Assembly: GCA_019648995.1 (NCBI GenBank)
Contig: BLXT01008305.1
Span: forward strand, 216,906 to 252,873
Reading direction: 5' to 3'
DNA from: Plakobranchus ocellatus
Lineage: Eukaryota > Mollusca > Gastropoda > Plakobranchidae
DNA length: 35,968 nt
In this document: positions 1 to 19,447 of the stretch, in pieces
How the letters are laid out: each line of letters begins with the position of its first letter
How positions within the stretch are numbered: position 1 is the first letter of the stretch
The notes under the pieces: generated by a model
Seen by the model: the letters and a program-made list of their open reading frames with translations, nothing else
What the model was told of the DNA's origin: nothing
Databases searched by the model: none
Made by a program: the position numbers and the translations under genes

Positions 1-14
1 CCCCCCCCCCCCCC
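1..14. repeat. poly-C tract at window edge
   Basis: The first 14 bases are all C. The run could be a natural homopolymer or an assembly edge; nothing else is attached to it. Confidence 0.7.
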
Positions 15-420
15 AGCTTCCTTTATACACACCTCTTATACAGCGACACAAAAATTAGCATTTCCAATCAAAGGCCAAAACTGGTAACTACAAAGGCATC
101 TGGTGTTATACAATCTATTCCTAAACAGATACTCTTTGCTAGCAGAGGAAAATTCCACTATCTGATGAAATACATTCTGTCTCTTAGTCTCTTCGATTTA
201 GTAGGGAAGAGAAAGTTCTCGAATGAAGGTGGGGTCTTTTGGCATACAGTGTACATGGTCATTGGATGCAATATTCATACTCCCAGTCACAGAAAGGTGA
301 TTGACAGTTCAGTTTCTAATATATAGAATAATATAGCTAATCCTGAGCTTTATCACATTATTTTTCAGTCTCTGATAGGTTACGAGGAAAAAATTACGCG
401 TGTGTTTTCATATAGTCTCT

Positions 421-984
421 GGCCTGTGGTAAGGCCTGGTAGTGATTCGCTTATTTCATGTGTACATTACATGATGCAATCACACGTAGACCAAGACTTG
501 ATAGTTATATTTGAACAACCAATGAGATGCTTTGTCGGTTTCAATCTCTGACTGACCTTGAGAAAGAGAAATTTCTAGAAGACAGAGTTGGATAAGTATT
601 ATGTTTACATGTGTATGTGTTCACGGCCTTGGCTTGTGGCAAAAATGGTGCATTGCAATATCAACTTGATGGTCTAATCTTTAGAACCAATGAGTTGCTT
701 TGGGATTTTGACCTCTGGTAGATCTGAGAGAAATTTTTTGAAGATAGAGCTGGATGTGTGTGTGAGTGTGTATTGTGTGAAGTGTGTGTATGTGTGCTAT
801 AGAGGAATGTACGTGTGTTTTTTCACACCCTTATGCATCCTCGGGCCTAAAAGAGATCGGCTTGTTTCAATGTTTGATATGGATTGCATGACGTCACACT
901 TAGATGGTATGGTGTTCTCGTTGTAGACCAACCAATGAGGGACTTTTTCAGTTGGAAAGGAGAAAATTTTGGAAGAGACTGTTT

Positions 985-1028
<44 letters not shown>

Positions 1029-1030
1029 CG
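421..1030. repeat. Degenerate tandem repeat, about 200-bp unit, three copies, ending in (TG)n
   Basis: Three diverged units can be aligned by eye. Each starts with a GGCCT(T)G-like block (about 421, 624 and 842), passes through a segment ending in ACCAATGAG (about 517, 686 and 929), and continues with a GAGAAA...TTTTGAAGA-like block. The third unit runs into a pure TG microsatellite at 989-1026. Short reading frames here are low-complexity and I do not call them genes. The array lies downstream of the last visible PDCD6 exon, so it is probably inside one of that gene's introns. Confidence 0.5.
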
Positions 1031-7143
<6,113 letters not shown>

Positions 7144-9800
7144 TTTTTAGCTCTGTGAAAAATAGTTTCAAAAATCAATGCTAATTCATTTATTAATATA
7201 TTAATTCCATGTAGGCCTAGGATTATTTTAAAACTTGAGCAAAGTTGATTGTGAAGATAATTCTAAAAGGTTCCATCATTCTAAAATTTTGCTGGACCGC
7301 ATTTTATTATACGTTCCACAAAGTTTCTTAGCATAACATTACACACAACATTCATTGATCTATATATGAAATATATTCATCATTTTTTAATACATAGTTC
7401 CTTTCTTTACATTTATAGTGTTTCATAAATTAAAAATATTAATAAATGACAACACAAAACCTGTTAAAATAATTAAAAATCACAAATTTTGTTACCTCAA
7501 AGAAGAAAAGAACTCAAATTACAAAATATCCTTTTTTATGCACAAAATTTTCTTTTAAAATGGGCATTTGGAAAAAAATCATTTACTGGTAAAAAAAGTG
7601 ACAATTATTACAATATAATGACTGAGGAATCGCTGAGCCAGGCCTATACAGAAAAAGATATATATGGTATTTTTTTTATTGTAACACCCAATTTTTCCCA
7701 TTAGTTAATCATTACAAAGTCATGTTTCCTTGTAAATTTTGGTATGCTATAAATGTAAGTGTAAATAAAAGATTGAAGCTATATTGCCTGATTAGATTAA
7801 ACAGCACAATGCCATAACAATAACACAGAAGTTACTCGGTCCTTTACACAGAATGTTGAATAAACGTTAAGGACCGCAAATGGGATATTTGCGTTTTATC
7901 GATAATAATTTAAAAATGTTCAATGTTATTTAAATAGATACAGAATACATGTCGGTTGATATTGGATGGGTCCATAGGATAAAAGATTTTTTTTTCCCTT
8001 TCCATCGCCCACCGGGACAACTGAACGGGATTTTAGCAGGGCTGCCCAGAAAACGGAGTTTTTAGGCCTCCACCGGAATTTTTCCCGGCGAAAACGGAAA
8101 GTTGGCAGGTCTGCACAATGTTTAAGATAATTTGGTCCCCAAATGCTTCATTTTTTCAGTATGTGAAGATAAAAAAGTTTTTAAAAAAAGTCTCTTTGCT
8201 CAGGAAGAATTATTTATGAGAAAAGGCATTTTTTTCCAATTTATATCAACACAACCTTATTCCATTTGAAAATTAAAGAGATGACAAATAAATACAACAT
8301 TCCAAGAAATGTACTTTTACATCCGAAAACCAAAAAATCGATTCTAAGGTCAGATTATCGTCTTGGATCATCCCAATTTTCTATAATGGAATTTGATGTC
8401 AAAACCTATATTCACTTGACTCGATACTTTTTCATTTAAGAAGTTGAGAAGTAGGGGTGAGACTAGAATGATATTATGACAACTTTAACAAACCATGGCT
8501 TGGCCATACAAGGAGCACTAAAGATAGCCTAATCTGAGGACAGGCCCAATGACTTCTAGATCTACCTTCATAAGCTATCAACAAAAGGAAGAAGTGGCAT
8601 ACCAAGTTGTAATGTAAACAGAGCTACTTTCACACAGTATCTTCATAATTTCATGCCCGCAACCTCTTCATTCTGTCAATTGATCAAGGTAAATTAAGAA
8701 GTCTTTGTGCCTATTCCCAGAATATCCTGGAGCATGATTAGTCTTGAGTACTGATGGATTTATAATTGTATAAAATAGACTTAAATAATCTAAATAATAG
8801 TCTTGGCTGCCGGTAGACAACAATAGGTCTAATGTGATAATCTTTACTATCTGTGGTTTCCGCGAGTTACTTCAGGTTTCATTTAGGCTTACAGATAATA
8901 TTGCCAAAACAAAGTGGTTTAGGCCTAAGTTGAGAAATAAAATGTGAGGCATCTTGAGAAATTGTGTTTTATTTTAACCCCGGTTATGCGCTGGCTGAGG
9001 CCCGAGATTAGACCGCCATGTGGGCGGCTGCCTAGCAGTTTTGTTTGCAAACATTGTAACTGGCTGAGCCAGCTGTACAAATCTGACAGTGCATGTTTGT
9101 TTACGCTCTATCTCCTATGATTGTTTGATTATGCCTAGCAGAGTATATATATTTTCTGAAAGCAGACAATACAAGCATTTTATTGTTCATAATTCTAAAA
9201 GTTTTAAAGTTATTTTGTGTAAGTTTTAGGGCTTAAAGTCAAGAATTTATAGAGAACTTACAAAAGCACTGAGAAAAGCTGATTCAACTTACTGCCGCAT
9301 CAGACTTACGATAGTCTAAGTATATATAGCAGAGAAATGAGATTTATGCCTTTACCCTCCAATTCCCTTGAATATAAGAGACTATATTTGAGTTTGTAGT
9401 GCCTTTGGTTCATTGAAAACATTGAAAAAAAAAAGAACGACGAAGGAGATCCAGTAACTGTCGTCTTGCGTTGCTAGCACTTTCAGAACATTGGGATTGC
9501 TTAGATCGATGATCTCAGTCATATCAGTATTCATACTGAGTGTGTCTCGAGCTGACTAAAATAGTTGAAGTTTACAAAAATGCTGTGCATTATATGAGCA
9601 GCAGCAGTGTTGATGTTACTGGTATAACGATTTGAATAACTTATACAGTTAGCATCTAGAAATCAAACGGTACTCTCATGCTAGGCCTGCTAATCAGTGC
9701 CAAGTGTGGCCTACACGCAGTCTATTTACCAAAGTAACTTATGAGATAAGATAGCAAAGACAAAAAGCAGACGCCGTATAAGCTGGACATAAAAAAACAC
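7144..9800. other. Intergenic region upstream of PDCD6
   Basis: AT-rich sequence with no convincing coding region. Candidate content: the 5' non-coding exon and promoter of PDCD6 (not located), a short GC-rich MITE-like block at about 8036-8115, and a GC-richer stretch at 8980-9080. No CpG-island-scale feature is evident. Confidence 0.5.
8036..8115. mobile_element. Short MITE-like GC-rich element
   Basis: An 80-bp GC-rich block in AT-rich surroundings. Its ends are imperfect inverted repeats: it starts GCAGGGCTGCCCAG and its reverse complement starts GCAGACCTGCCAAC (4 mismatches in 14). The interior is rich in CCGG/GGAAAA-type motifs. No target duplication was confirmed, so this is a tentative call. 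Confidence 0.35.
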
Positions 9801-10040
9801 ACTTCTTTCCTCAAGTTGCATCACCAAAAATTTTATGATTGAATCAAGGATCTTGAATTATACCACTCCCAACCCCACCTCTCTCTCCGATTCATCCCAT
9901 CCTCCCTTTGTCTTGTACACACAGGCATCCTTCAATACAACCTTGTCATCCTTTCTCCCCTTTGTCTTCAACATTCAGTTAGCTTAGGCCTAACTTCTTT
10001 CATCAAGTTGCATCACCAAAAATTTTATCATTGAATCTAG
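9801..10040. repeat. 48-bp direct repeat pair
   Basis: 9801-9848 and 9993-10040 match over 48 bp with about four mismatches. Both start ACTTCTTTC and contain TCAAGTTGCATCACC. A CT-rich, unpatterned spacer of about 145 bp separates them. The origin is unknown. Confidence 0.75.
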
Positions 10041-10199
10041 CATTGCACTGTAACTTGGCTTTGTGTGGGCCTATGTGCTTAAAATAAACTGCAATTTGAT
10101 TGGTAGTTATTATTGGATCTAACCAATTAGATGGTATGATTCTTAGAGTTAGACATGCCAGAGTTGAGAAATTTTCCATTAAATAGAGCAATAGCCTGT

Positions 10200-10310
10200 G
10201 TTGTTTTGAAACAACCATCGACGTGTGCGTCATACCGGCGCGCACGGTTGTATTGTAATAACCATCGGTCAGAGCGTAATACCCGCGCACGTGGTTGTAT
10301 TGTGACAACA
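10200..10310. repeat. CpG-rich 47-bp tandem repeat with three iterated dyads
   Basis: A unit of about 47 bp is repeated (10214-10260 and 10261-10307), with CpG-containing centres such as CATACCGGCGCGCACG. The dyad GTTGT-6 bp-ACAAC (or AATAAC) occurs three times, at 10200-10215, 10246-10263 and 10293-10309, a spacing of 46-47 bp. It lies between the two divergent genes about 0.9 kb upstream of the coiled-coil gene start. It could be a regulatory array or a transposon remnant. Confidence 0.55.
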
Positions 10311-11193
10311 TTCGCATAAGAGAGGTTAATACCATTGCGCTTATTTTTATATGGGTCCAATTCAACAACTAACACTCACTTCATTTCATCAAAATTATGG
10401 AACGCAGATGGTAAGAATCTAGATCTAGTAATGATTAAAGTAGTCTATAGATCAAGAGGTAGATACCCTGATCATATTCTAAACTTTGATAGGCTACCTG
10501 GTAATGTGAATGAAAATAAAGTTTAGATTGCGTTTTCATTTTTACCGAAATGGCGTTTTGAAGGATTTATCTAATCTAGATCTAGATGTCTAAATCTTAC
10601 CAAAAATCTAACTTAGGATAGTGTCGCAAAATTAACGCTGAAGAAAACGACAAAAGATTTATTGATCGAGAATCACGATGAGATCTTGCTAGGGTCAAGG
10701 AAATAATCTAGCCAACATCCAAAACCTTACAGGTTCCGACTAACTGGAGTCTCCGAACTTTCCTGACTACTGCTTCACTTCCGTATGCAGAATTCCTGTC
10801 CTTGGCTGTTCTTAAATTTATAATTTGTTCTATAGATTGATTTCCAAAGTTAACGAAAAAAAACGAAATATAATTTCAGCTTTAAAACTATACAGTTATA
10901 GTCAATGTTAGTTGAATGTTATGAATCTTTTACATTTTTATAAGCTTATTTTTTCTCTCTCCCAATCTTTGTACATGAAATTAATTAACAAAAAGATGTT
11001 CCGTTCTCTTAAGAGGTTCAGAACTAGTTTTTAGCTTGTTAGTAACGATGTAAACAACATGGCCGTTGTTTACATTCCGATACGTGTGAGTAACAACACT
11101 TGCAACGAAACTTCATAAAGTCAAGGCTAATAATCTCTCTGCTTTGAATAACGCAGAATTTTTATTTTAAAACTAATTTGAAAAAAAAATCCA
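10311..11193 (+). promoter_or_regulatory. Presumed promoter and 5' UTR of coiled-coil gene
   Basis: This stretch directly precedes the start codon at 11194 and has no supported coding region. It contains the palindromic forkhead-type pair at 11050-11073. The transcription start and any 5' UTR introns cannot be placed from sequence alone. Confidence 0.35.
11050..11073. promoter_or_regulatory. Palindromic pair of forkhead-like sites
   Basis: A perfect 9-bp inverted repeat, GTAAACAAC then GTTGTTTAC, is separated by ATGGCC. Each arm contains GTAAACAA, a match to the forkhead (FOX) consensus RYMAACA. It lies 121 bp upstream of the predicted start codon. The motif match is seen directly; binding is inferred. 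Confidence 0.45.
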
Positions 11194-11369
11194 ATGTCTC
11201 AGGGAGCGCAGTCCCTGCACATTTCAGGGGCAAAAGTGGCTGCAGATATACAAATGGACGCTAATGCATCGAATGCGCTTCAGCATCTAAAACAACAGCT
11301 TTTAACTTATCAAATAGATAACAAGAAACTGTCTGATCAGCTTAACTGCTTGGTTTCGCTCATCAAAAG
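11194..11369 (+). CDS. Coiled-coil gene exon 1
   Basis: Begins MSQGAQSLHISGAKVAADIQ and ends in LSDQLNCLVSLIK, phase 2, donor AAAAG|GTATGG. The segment with ALQHLKQQLLTYQIDNKK has leucines at heptad-like spacing, suggesting a short coiled coil. There is an in-frame stop 15 nt upstream of the ATG. Confidence 0.82.
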
Positions 11370-14300
11370 GTATGGAATATTTTAAACTTCTGCTTTTCAT
11401 TAACGAAAGTAGTTATAGGTTTAAATGATAAATACTCAACACAGTGTCCCTTTAAGTCAGCCTTGATTGAATTTAATCATTCTCTCTAATTATTCTAAAG
11501 CTTATTTATCATATAATTTTTGTCCTCATTGTTTTCACTCTATACTTAGCACCTCCATTTGGTTCTTTCTACTTTCTCCCCATGCCCACTTCTTTCTCAT
11601 TTGTCATTCCTCAATACTCTGCATATTTTATCTTCAATCCTGTATTGATTCATTTCTTTTTCCATTTGCTCTGTTGTTGTTTATGTCTCTTTTCTTATGT
11701 ATTCTACAAAATGCATTGAGATAAGTTTTTGCAGACAACTATATACAGGATACAATGACAGCGCAAGTTTTTGCAGACAACTATATACAGGATACAATGA
11801 CAGCGCTAAGTATCACTTAAAACAAGTGCTAGTTCATTTTCATCCATCAGTGGACTTTGGCTCCACTTCACAGGGAACTTCAAAGAGGGTTGGGAAGGCT
11901 CTGTTCCCTTTTAAACCAATGATCGCTATGATGCATAAGGTTTAATTTGGCAGTACAGAAAGTGAACAGAATACCCGGAGCTGCTTGCACTAAAACACAT
12001 TTAATTAACTACAAAGGCTGAAATATTTCTATGATGGATAGGCCTCATCCAAAGAGCAAATAACTAAAATATTAGACTTTCATCATAGGGTTTGTGCTTT
12101 ATTAAGTGCATCAACTTTACATAGATTGGCCAAGTTTGTGTTGCTTGAATGAACACACATAGCCATTTTCCAAATTATTGCTAATACTGTGTAAAACAGT
12201 ATTTAAAATTGAAATAGCTTTTGTATTAAATACAGGAAAGTACCAGAACTTTTATTTTTTCAATCAGTACTAATTTCTTTTATCTTTGCATATAAGTAAA
12301 AAACAAAGTTGAGACATATCTACTATAAAATACGTTTTATGTTCTTTATTGTTTCTCAGATCATGGACTGGGGACAAGCATGCTTTAGTCCACTTGTCCA
12401 ATATTGTGGGTAAGTTTTATTGGAAAAAAAAAATAAAGCTGCTCATCATCATCATCAGGTACCCTGTCTGGAACAGACATTGGCGATCATGTTCCTCCAT
12501 TCAAACCTATTCTCATTTAACCTTATAAAGTTGTTATTGCTAGAATTCTACCCTTGCCGATTGCCATGACTTAAGACTTTCGATAAAAGTTAATCTCTGT
12601 ATACCTCTACTGCGTTTGCCTTCAATCTTTCCAGTGATTGCTAGTTGTTCTAAACCATTGTGTCGGCAAATATGGCCTAAAAACTGTAGTTGCCTCTGTC
12701 TTATAGTTTTCATTAGTGATTGCTTAAGATATTCTCATGGACAGAAAAAAAGTTTGGTTCTGAAAGCTTCTCATTTATGTGTCGAAATGATTCATTTATG
12801 ATTTCACTGATCTAGAATCTTGACATAATTCTAAAAATAGAAACACGTTTTTGCAAGCTTTGCAAAATTCAGAGTTGATAGAGATACTGTATGTTGTTTT
12901 TGTGCCAAATTATAGTTAAGAATAATTTTATTTTCAATGGGAATTTTCCTGCATAATATATCTATGTAAACAGTTTTCTATATTTGAAAAGATTGATGCA
13001 ATAAAATCTCAGTCTTATTGCCTCCATAGAGACATGTGATTGCATGATTTTTTTTTGTTTGTTATATTTTAAAAATCATAACTTTGAAAATAATAAGATA
13101 GCACGAATTGTTTGCAGATTAAAAAAAAAAATTTTAACCTTTCTATACTCTTTCCACGAATCTAGTAGCAAAACTAATTTACTCACATTAGTCACAAGGA
13201 CATACACATAAAAGTGGCATCTTGGGAGTTGGTGTCCAATGTCAGAGGAGTAGTTGTAGCTAAAATGGGAGCCAAACCATTAAATCTAGGAATTATTCAA
13301 GTGTATGTACCAATATCTGACAGTGAAGATGTAGAAGTAGAAAAGTTTTATGAAGGAATAAAAAAAGCAAAAGGCGATCTAAATTCCCAGGACATCATAA
13401 TGATAATGGAAGATTTCAACACAAATGTTGAGGATGAAAGGATAGAAGACGTTCTTGAGCCCAGTGACATAGGGTGTGTAAATGAGTGTGGAAGAAGGCT
13501 AATTGTGTGGCCCTAATAACTCCCTTGAATCATCTTCCCAAAAAAGGGACTCGGAAATGTAAAGCTAATATGTCAGGAAGAAGAGAATAATCTGTTTTAA
13601 TTTTCATTCAGAAAATATAAGCATAATTTTTGTGTTGTAAAATATGATTTGTGAAAAAATGCTACATTTACTTAGAGAAAGATTAAAAAATGCCTGATTA
13701 AACTGGAAGGCTGAGAAGGCTTATACTTCTACACTCTAATTCTACACAAATTTTTGGCATAATGGGCTGTGTTTTTCAGTGTTAAACCCTTTCATTAGAA
13801 AAAAAATATTAAGAGAAGTAAGAAATTTCATGTATTGTAGCTGAAGTTCTACTTAACTAAACCTACTGAGAAATGATATCAAGAAATGTACGTTTAGATT
13901 AAGAAATACAGTATCTAATCTAGATTTATGATCAGTTCAATATTTCGGTTTAATAATTTTTATTGTTTATAGGCTAAGCAAGGGAGTTCGGCCAAAGAGA
14001 AGGAGCCTACATAAGTCAGATAACAAATTTTAAAATATAAATACCAACATTGATACCATGCCCGATTTTTTTTAACGATCTCAATCAAAGTATTTTTAAG
14101 AGCATTTAAGAAATTAGATAGCAACATTTAAAACAAAATCTCTTCTAGACAGTATATNNNNNNNNNNNNNNNNNNNNNNNNNNNNNNNNNNNNNNNNNNN
14201 NNNNNNNNNNNNNNNNNNNNNNNNNNNNNNNNNNNNNNNNNNNNNNNNNNNNNNNNNNNNNNNNNNNNNNNNNNNNNNNNNNNNNNNNNNNNNNNNNNNN

Positions 14301-14607
14301 NNNNNNNNNNNNNNNNNNNNNNNNNNNNNNNNNNNNNNNNNNNNNNNNNNNNNNNNNNNNNNNNNNNNNNNNNNNNNNNNNNNNNNNNNNNNNNNNNNNN
14401 NNNNNNNNNNNNNNNNNNNNNNNNNNNNNNNNNNNNNNNNNNNNNNNNNNNNNNNNNNNNNNNNNNNNNNNNNNNNNNNNNNNNNNNNNNNNNNNNNNNN
14501 NNNNNNNNNNNNNNNNNNNNNNNNNNNNNNNNNNNNNNNNNNNNNNNNNNNNNNNNNNNNNNNNNNNNNNNNNNNNNNNNNNNNNNNNNNNNNNNNNNNN
14601 NNNNNNN

Positions 14608-14675
<68 letters not shown>

Positions 14676-14805
14676 TGATAATTATAATAAACAAAAAGTT
14701 AAGAGTTTTTTGCATCTGTATAAAGTTGTTCACAATTCAAAGGCCTAAACTGCTGCTGTGACTCTGAACATCTATGTGATATGATTTTTTAAAATAACTA
14801 TCTAA

Positions 14806-14862
<57 letters not shown>

Positions 14863-17800
14863 CTCTCTCTCTCTCTTTCTATCTTTCTCTCACTCTGTGT
14901 GTGTGTCTATGTTCGAAACCCAGTAAAAAAAAAAGAAGTAACATTTCCAAAATCCTGTGGAATATATAAAATTTGAACCTGTAGCTTTTGCCAACAAATG
15001 ATCTGTCATTTAACTGAATGTCCTGATTGTTTTCTGCATTAGAAATTTTCTTTAATGAGGCTGGATTTAAAAAGATTGGGATTTTTTTTTTGTGCAGCAC
15101 ACCTTACCAAAGATCTATAATCTAGACTCATCTCGATGTGTAGATACAAGGTTTAGTCAAGAGGCAATGGCAATATTATGAAAACTTCGATACAAATTAG
15201 CGCACCCTCCTCTTAAAATAAAACATCCATGTTCAAAATTAAGCAAATCATTAAATTGACAACAAAAGAAAGGAAGAAAGAAAAAAAAAGGAAAAAAAAT
15301 GTTTGATGAAGCCCTACATGAATCTAATTTGAAGATGACAAATGCATTGATCACCAAGTATTATATAGTCAGAGCCAGACTAGCTCTCCCTCTTTTGGGT
15401 TCAAGGGGAAACAAATTGCTTTGGCAGACACCAGTTCCTATTGAATGGTGCCAAATCAATGATTTTACCATCACAAATACTTGGTATCAAAACCATCCTA
15501 GGCAACAGTGGACTTGGAAGAACCCCGGTGATTAGAAGTAGAAACAAAATAGATTATATTCTCATTCACAAATGATTCCAAAACGCTATCAAACATTGAA
15601 ATCATTGCGGGAGCCGACTGTGATTCAGATCATATTCTAATCATGTGTAAATTTAAGATAAAACTTAAGAAATTTTAAAGAAAGGCAAATGCTAATCCTA
15701 AATTCCGAATAGAGTTATGAAAATATGGTGAAAAACTGAGAGACCAAATTGCCGTAGCTATGCATAACAAATATGAGACTCTAAACAACATCTCAGAAGT
15801 GGAAGAACTATGGTCAGAAAGGAAAAATTCACTTTATGAAGTCACAGAGAAAAACGTTTCCAAAAAAAGACAATAAAGAGCATAAGAAAGAGATAAACAA
15901 AGAAATACTCGATTTCATGGAAGAAAGGTACAAATAAAAAAAATGTAGAGACCAAATACAAAGACCTAAACAAAAAAAAATCGAAATAAAATGCAATTCA
16001 AGGAAAGAAGAATGGATTAATCAACAATATCAGGAAATGAACAAAAGCTTAATATAGACAGCAAATTCATGCATGTTAATATTCACGACATCAGTGTTAA
16101 GAAAATCAAATGCAGTAGCCCTGGCTGCATCTAACCAAAAGACGAAACAATGTTAATGGAAAAGAAGGAAATACTAAACAGATGGTCAGAATATGTTGAA
16201 GATCTTTTAAAGGATGATAGGTGAAAAAAACCCAAAATAAAGCAAAACATAGAAAGCCCATCTATCCTAAAGAAGAGTTTGAAGCAATAAAGGAAATGAA
16301 AAAAGCCACGGGACCAGATAACATACCAGTGGAAATAATTAAAGTATTAGCTAATATAGGACTAAATTTGAACACAAAACTCTAATGCAGTATACGATAG
16401 TAGTACAATTCCAGAAGATCTTTGTAAATCTGTTTTTATAGTACTGCCTAAAACACCAGAAGCAACAGAATGTGAACTTCATAGAACAATGAGTCGAATG
16501 AGCCGTTTTACATAAATCCTGGTACATGTTTTGATGCATAGAATGCGCAAGAGTCTAAGATCAGAAATATCTCAAAGCAGTTTGGTTTTATGCCTGATAA
16601 GGGACTAGAAACGCAATATTCACTTTTTCAATGCTTATACTAGAAAGGTGTATAACATGCAAAAAGATGTTCACCTCTGTTTCATTGATAATTCTAAGGT
16701 TTTGACAAAGTAAAACATGTAGAGCTGTTTCGTATGCTAGAAAAACTAGGGGTCGATGGAAAAGATCTGAGAGTAATCAGAAATTTATACTGGGATCAAA
16801 CTGCATCTGTAAGAACTGAAGGAGAACATAGTGATTTCAAATCCATCAAAAGATGTGTGAGGCAGGGATATGTAATATCTTCTGATCTTTTTTTACCTAT
16901 ATAGTGAAGTAATCTTAAGGAATCTTGATGATATTTCAGGCTTAAAAATAAATGGAGAGAATCTTAATAATTTCAGGTACGGAGGTGATACTGTTTTAAT
17001 AGCAGAATCTGGTAAACAACTCCAAAAACTTCTAGATAGTGTAGTTTTAGAGAGCAAAAGAATGGGTCTGTCTTTGAATGTAAAGAAAACAGAATGTATG
17101 GTCATCTCAAAGAATCTTCTAACCTCAAACGCAATGTCGTTAACAAAGGCAAACAAATCAAACAAGTTACAAAATTCAAATATTTAGGTTACATGATATC
17201 AGCAGATGGCAGATGCACAAGTGAAATTAGTAAAAGGATAGCTATGGCCATTCCAAAAAAATGAAACCAAAGGGCTTACTGGAGAGCAGAAACATAAGTA
17301 TGAAAACCAAAATAATGAAAACATGTGTGTCGTCAGTACTTTTATATGGTAGTGGGTGTTGGACAATTAACAAGGTAATGTCAGAAAAAAAACTAGATGC
17401 AGTAGATATGTGGTTTATCAGAAGAATGATGGGGATATCACGGGCAGAGAAAAGTCCAATGAATTGGTACTGAAAGAGGCTAATCATGAGCAATCATTAA
17501 TTAAAACCATAAGATAGAAACAACTACAGTTTTTAGGCCATATTTGCCGATTCAAGGATTTAGAACATTTAGCAATCACTAAAAAGATTGAAGACAAACA
17601 TAGTAAAGGTAGACAGAGAATAACTTTTCTTGAAAGTCTTAAGTCATGGGCACAGGCAAGGGTAGGAAGAACAACTTTTTGATAAAAGGTTTGAGTGGAG
17701 GAACATGATCACCAACGTCTGTTCCAGACAAGTGCCTAAAGAGATACTCCTTCAGACATTTACTAGTGTGGTCCAATAAGTTTTTTTTTATCACCTACCA

Positions 17801-19389
17801 CATTAAAAACATATTTTTACCAACAACTTTTAAAATTAAGCCACTGGACTTCGATGATCATGACCCTAAATGCTTCAATAAGTGTAATAAAACCTCCTGA
17901 GTTGAATGAACTTCAAGGAGAACATATTATTTACTTAGATTATTCACTGTGATACAGTAAAAGATTACAATCACATCTTAAAACTTTTTTTTTTAAGTCA
18001 TCCAAGGCAGTTTACATTGAATCGTTGTACCTTTAGACTTCTTCATCGAACAAAATGATACTGGCAGATATTTTAATAAACTTGTTCACAAGTTCAGTAT
18101 TTTTCACCTTCCTCTGGTTCTGTTATAGGTATGGAACCACCACATTATCTGAACAATTTTCGAAGTCAAGACGGAAGTATGGCAAGGCCGAATTCACAAA
18201 TGTGTAAAAGTGCTCCTCTATCAAAGGTGATTAATATATTAGTTAATATCATAACAGTAAGCAATGACTTTTACCCCTTGATCATTCATTCCTGTGAGTT
18301 GTTTTGAATAAACAGAACCGCAGAATATTTACAATGATGCTATTAGTACATTGGATGAAGAATGCATAAGAGAAGTATTTTGTTTTAATATTTCATTTAA
18401 TTCATTCGAGAAGCAAATGAAACCTTTTCTCATGGTAGCCCAGATTGTTTGAAAAACAATTTAATAATCATATTTATAATACTTAAAACTGTTAAAATGT
18501 GTGATATTTTTCCTTTGACTATTTGCTTTATTGCGTTTTCTCACTATAGAATCTTTACTGTCTGCTAATAATTTTTATTTTAATTGAAAAAAAAGCTTAA
18601 GACTGGGGCTCTGCATATAGCCTAATGACTCTAATCTTCATACCACCACCAGCGTCAAGTTTTATTGATCATTTACCACAAACTTTGTGCATTTATTTCC
18701 TGAACGGACACAGTATCAAAATTTCCTCCGTCTTGCGATCATGAATATTATATCCTGACTTTTAAATAATTAACAAACACAAGATATCAAGTACTGATTG
18801 AATTCATCATTCTATCGTCCCATGCACATGTCTGCATAAGTGACAGCGCACACTGGGGGCAGCAGTTTGGGCTTCCAACGGTGCAACAACCAACATGTTT
18901 GGAAACGCTATAATTTTTTTACTAACAGCGCACACTATGTTGGCTACGACACCGACACGTGAGAGGTTTTGCAGCCAGGGATTACTCAATTGGCTCTGTC
19001 GGATAGGGGAAAGGGGGGTGCCATTACGTGACCACGCATAATTCTACTGACCGTTGCCGCGCGAACCACGAGGCCAGTCTTGTTACGCAAATTATCAGTC
19101 TAACTTGTCGGTGGGTAGCGCACAGTAACTGCGACATCAGTCTGTCAAGTTAGCCATGACATGTCGCGTCGCTTTTAGTGTGGGTCTACGCTAACTCATT
19201 TATACAGACATGTGCATGGGACGATAGAATGACATAGGTGTGGCACTCAGGGCGAATCATACAAGAGTAGGCCTAGGTATCAGTACTGCAACTTGTATGG
19301 CGGGCTCTTCAACCATCTATTATTACAGTATAAGTTTACCTATTACAATCTATATCTAACACCCCCCTTCTTCAAGATTTGATGACTGT

Positions 19390-19447
<58 letters not shown>

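Noticed and set aside
10003-10375. Overlapping minus-strand frames of 121 and 82 codons
   Set aside because: They lie over the CpG-rich direct repeats, with no recognisable domain or splice support.
14128-14733. 201-codon frame across the gap
   Set aside because: Mostly N and TAA microsatellite.
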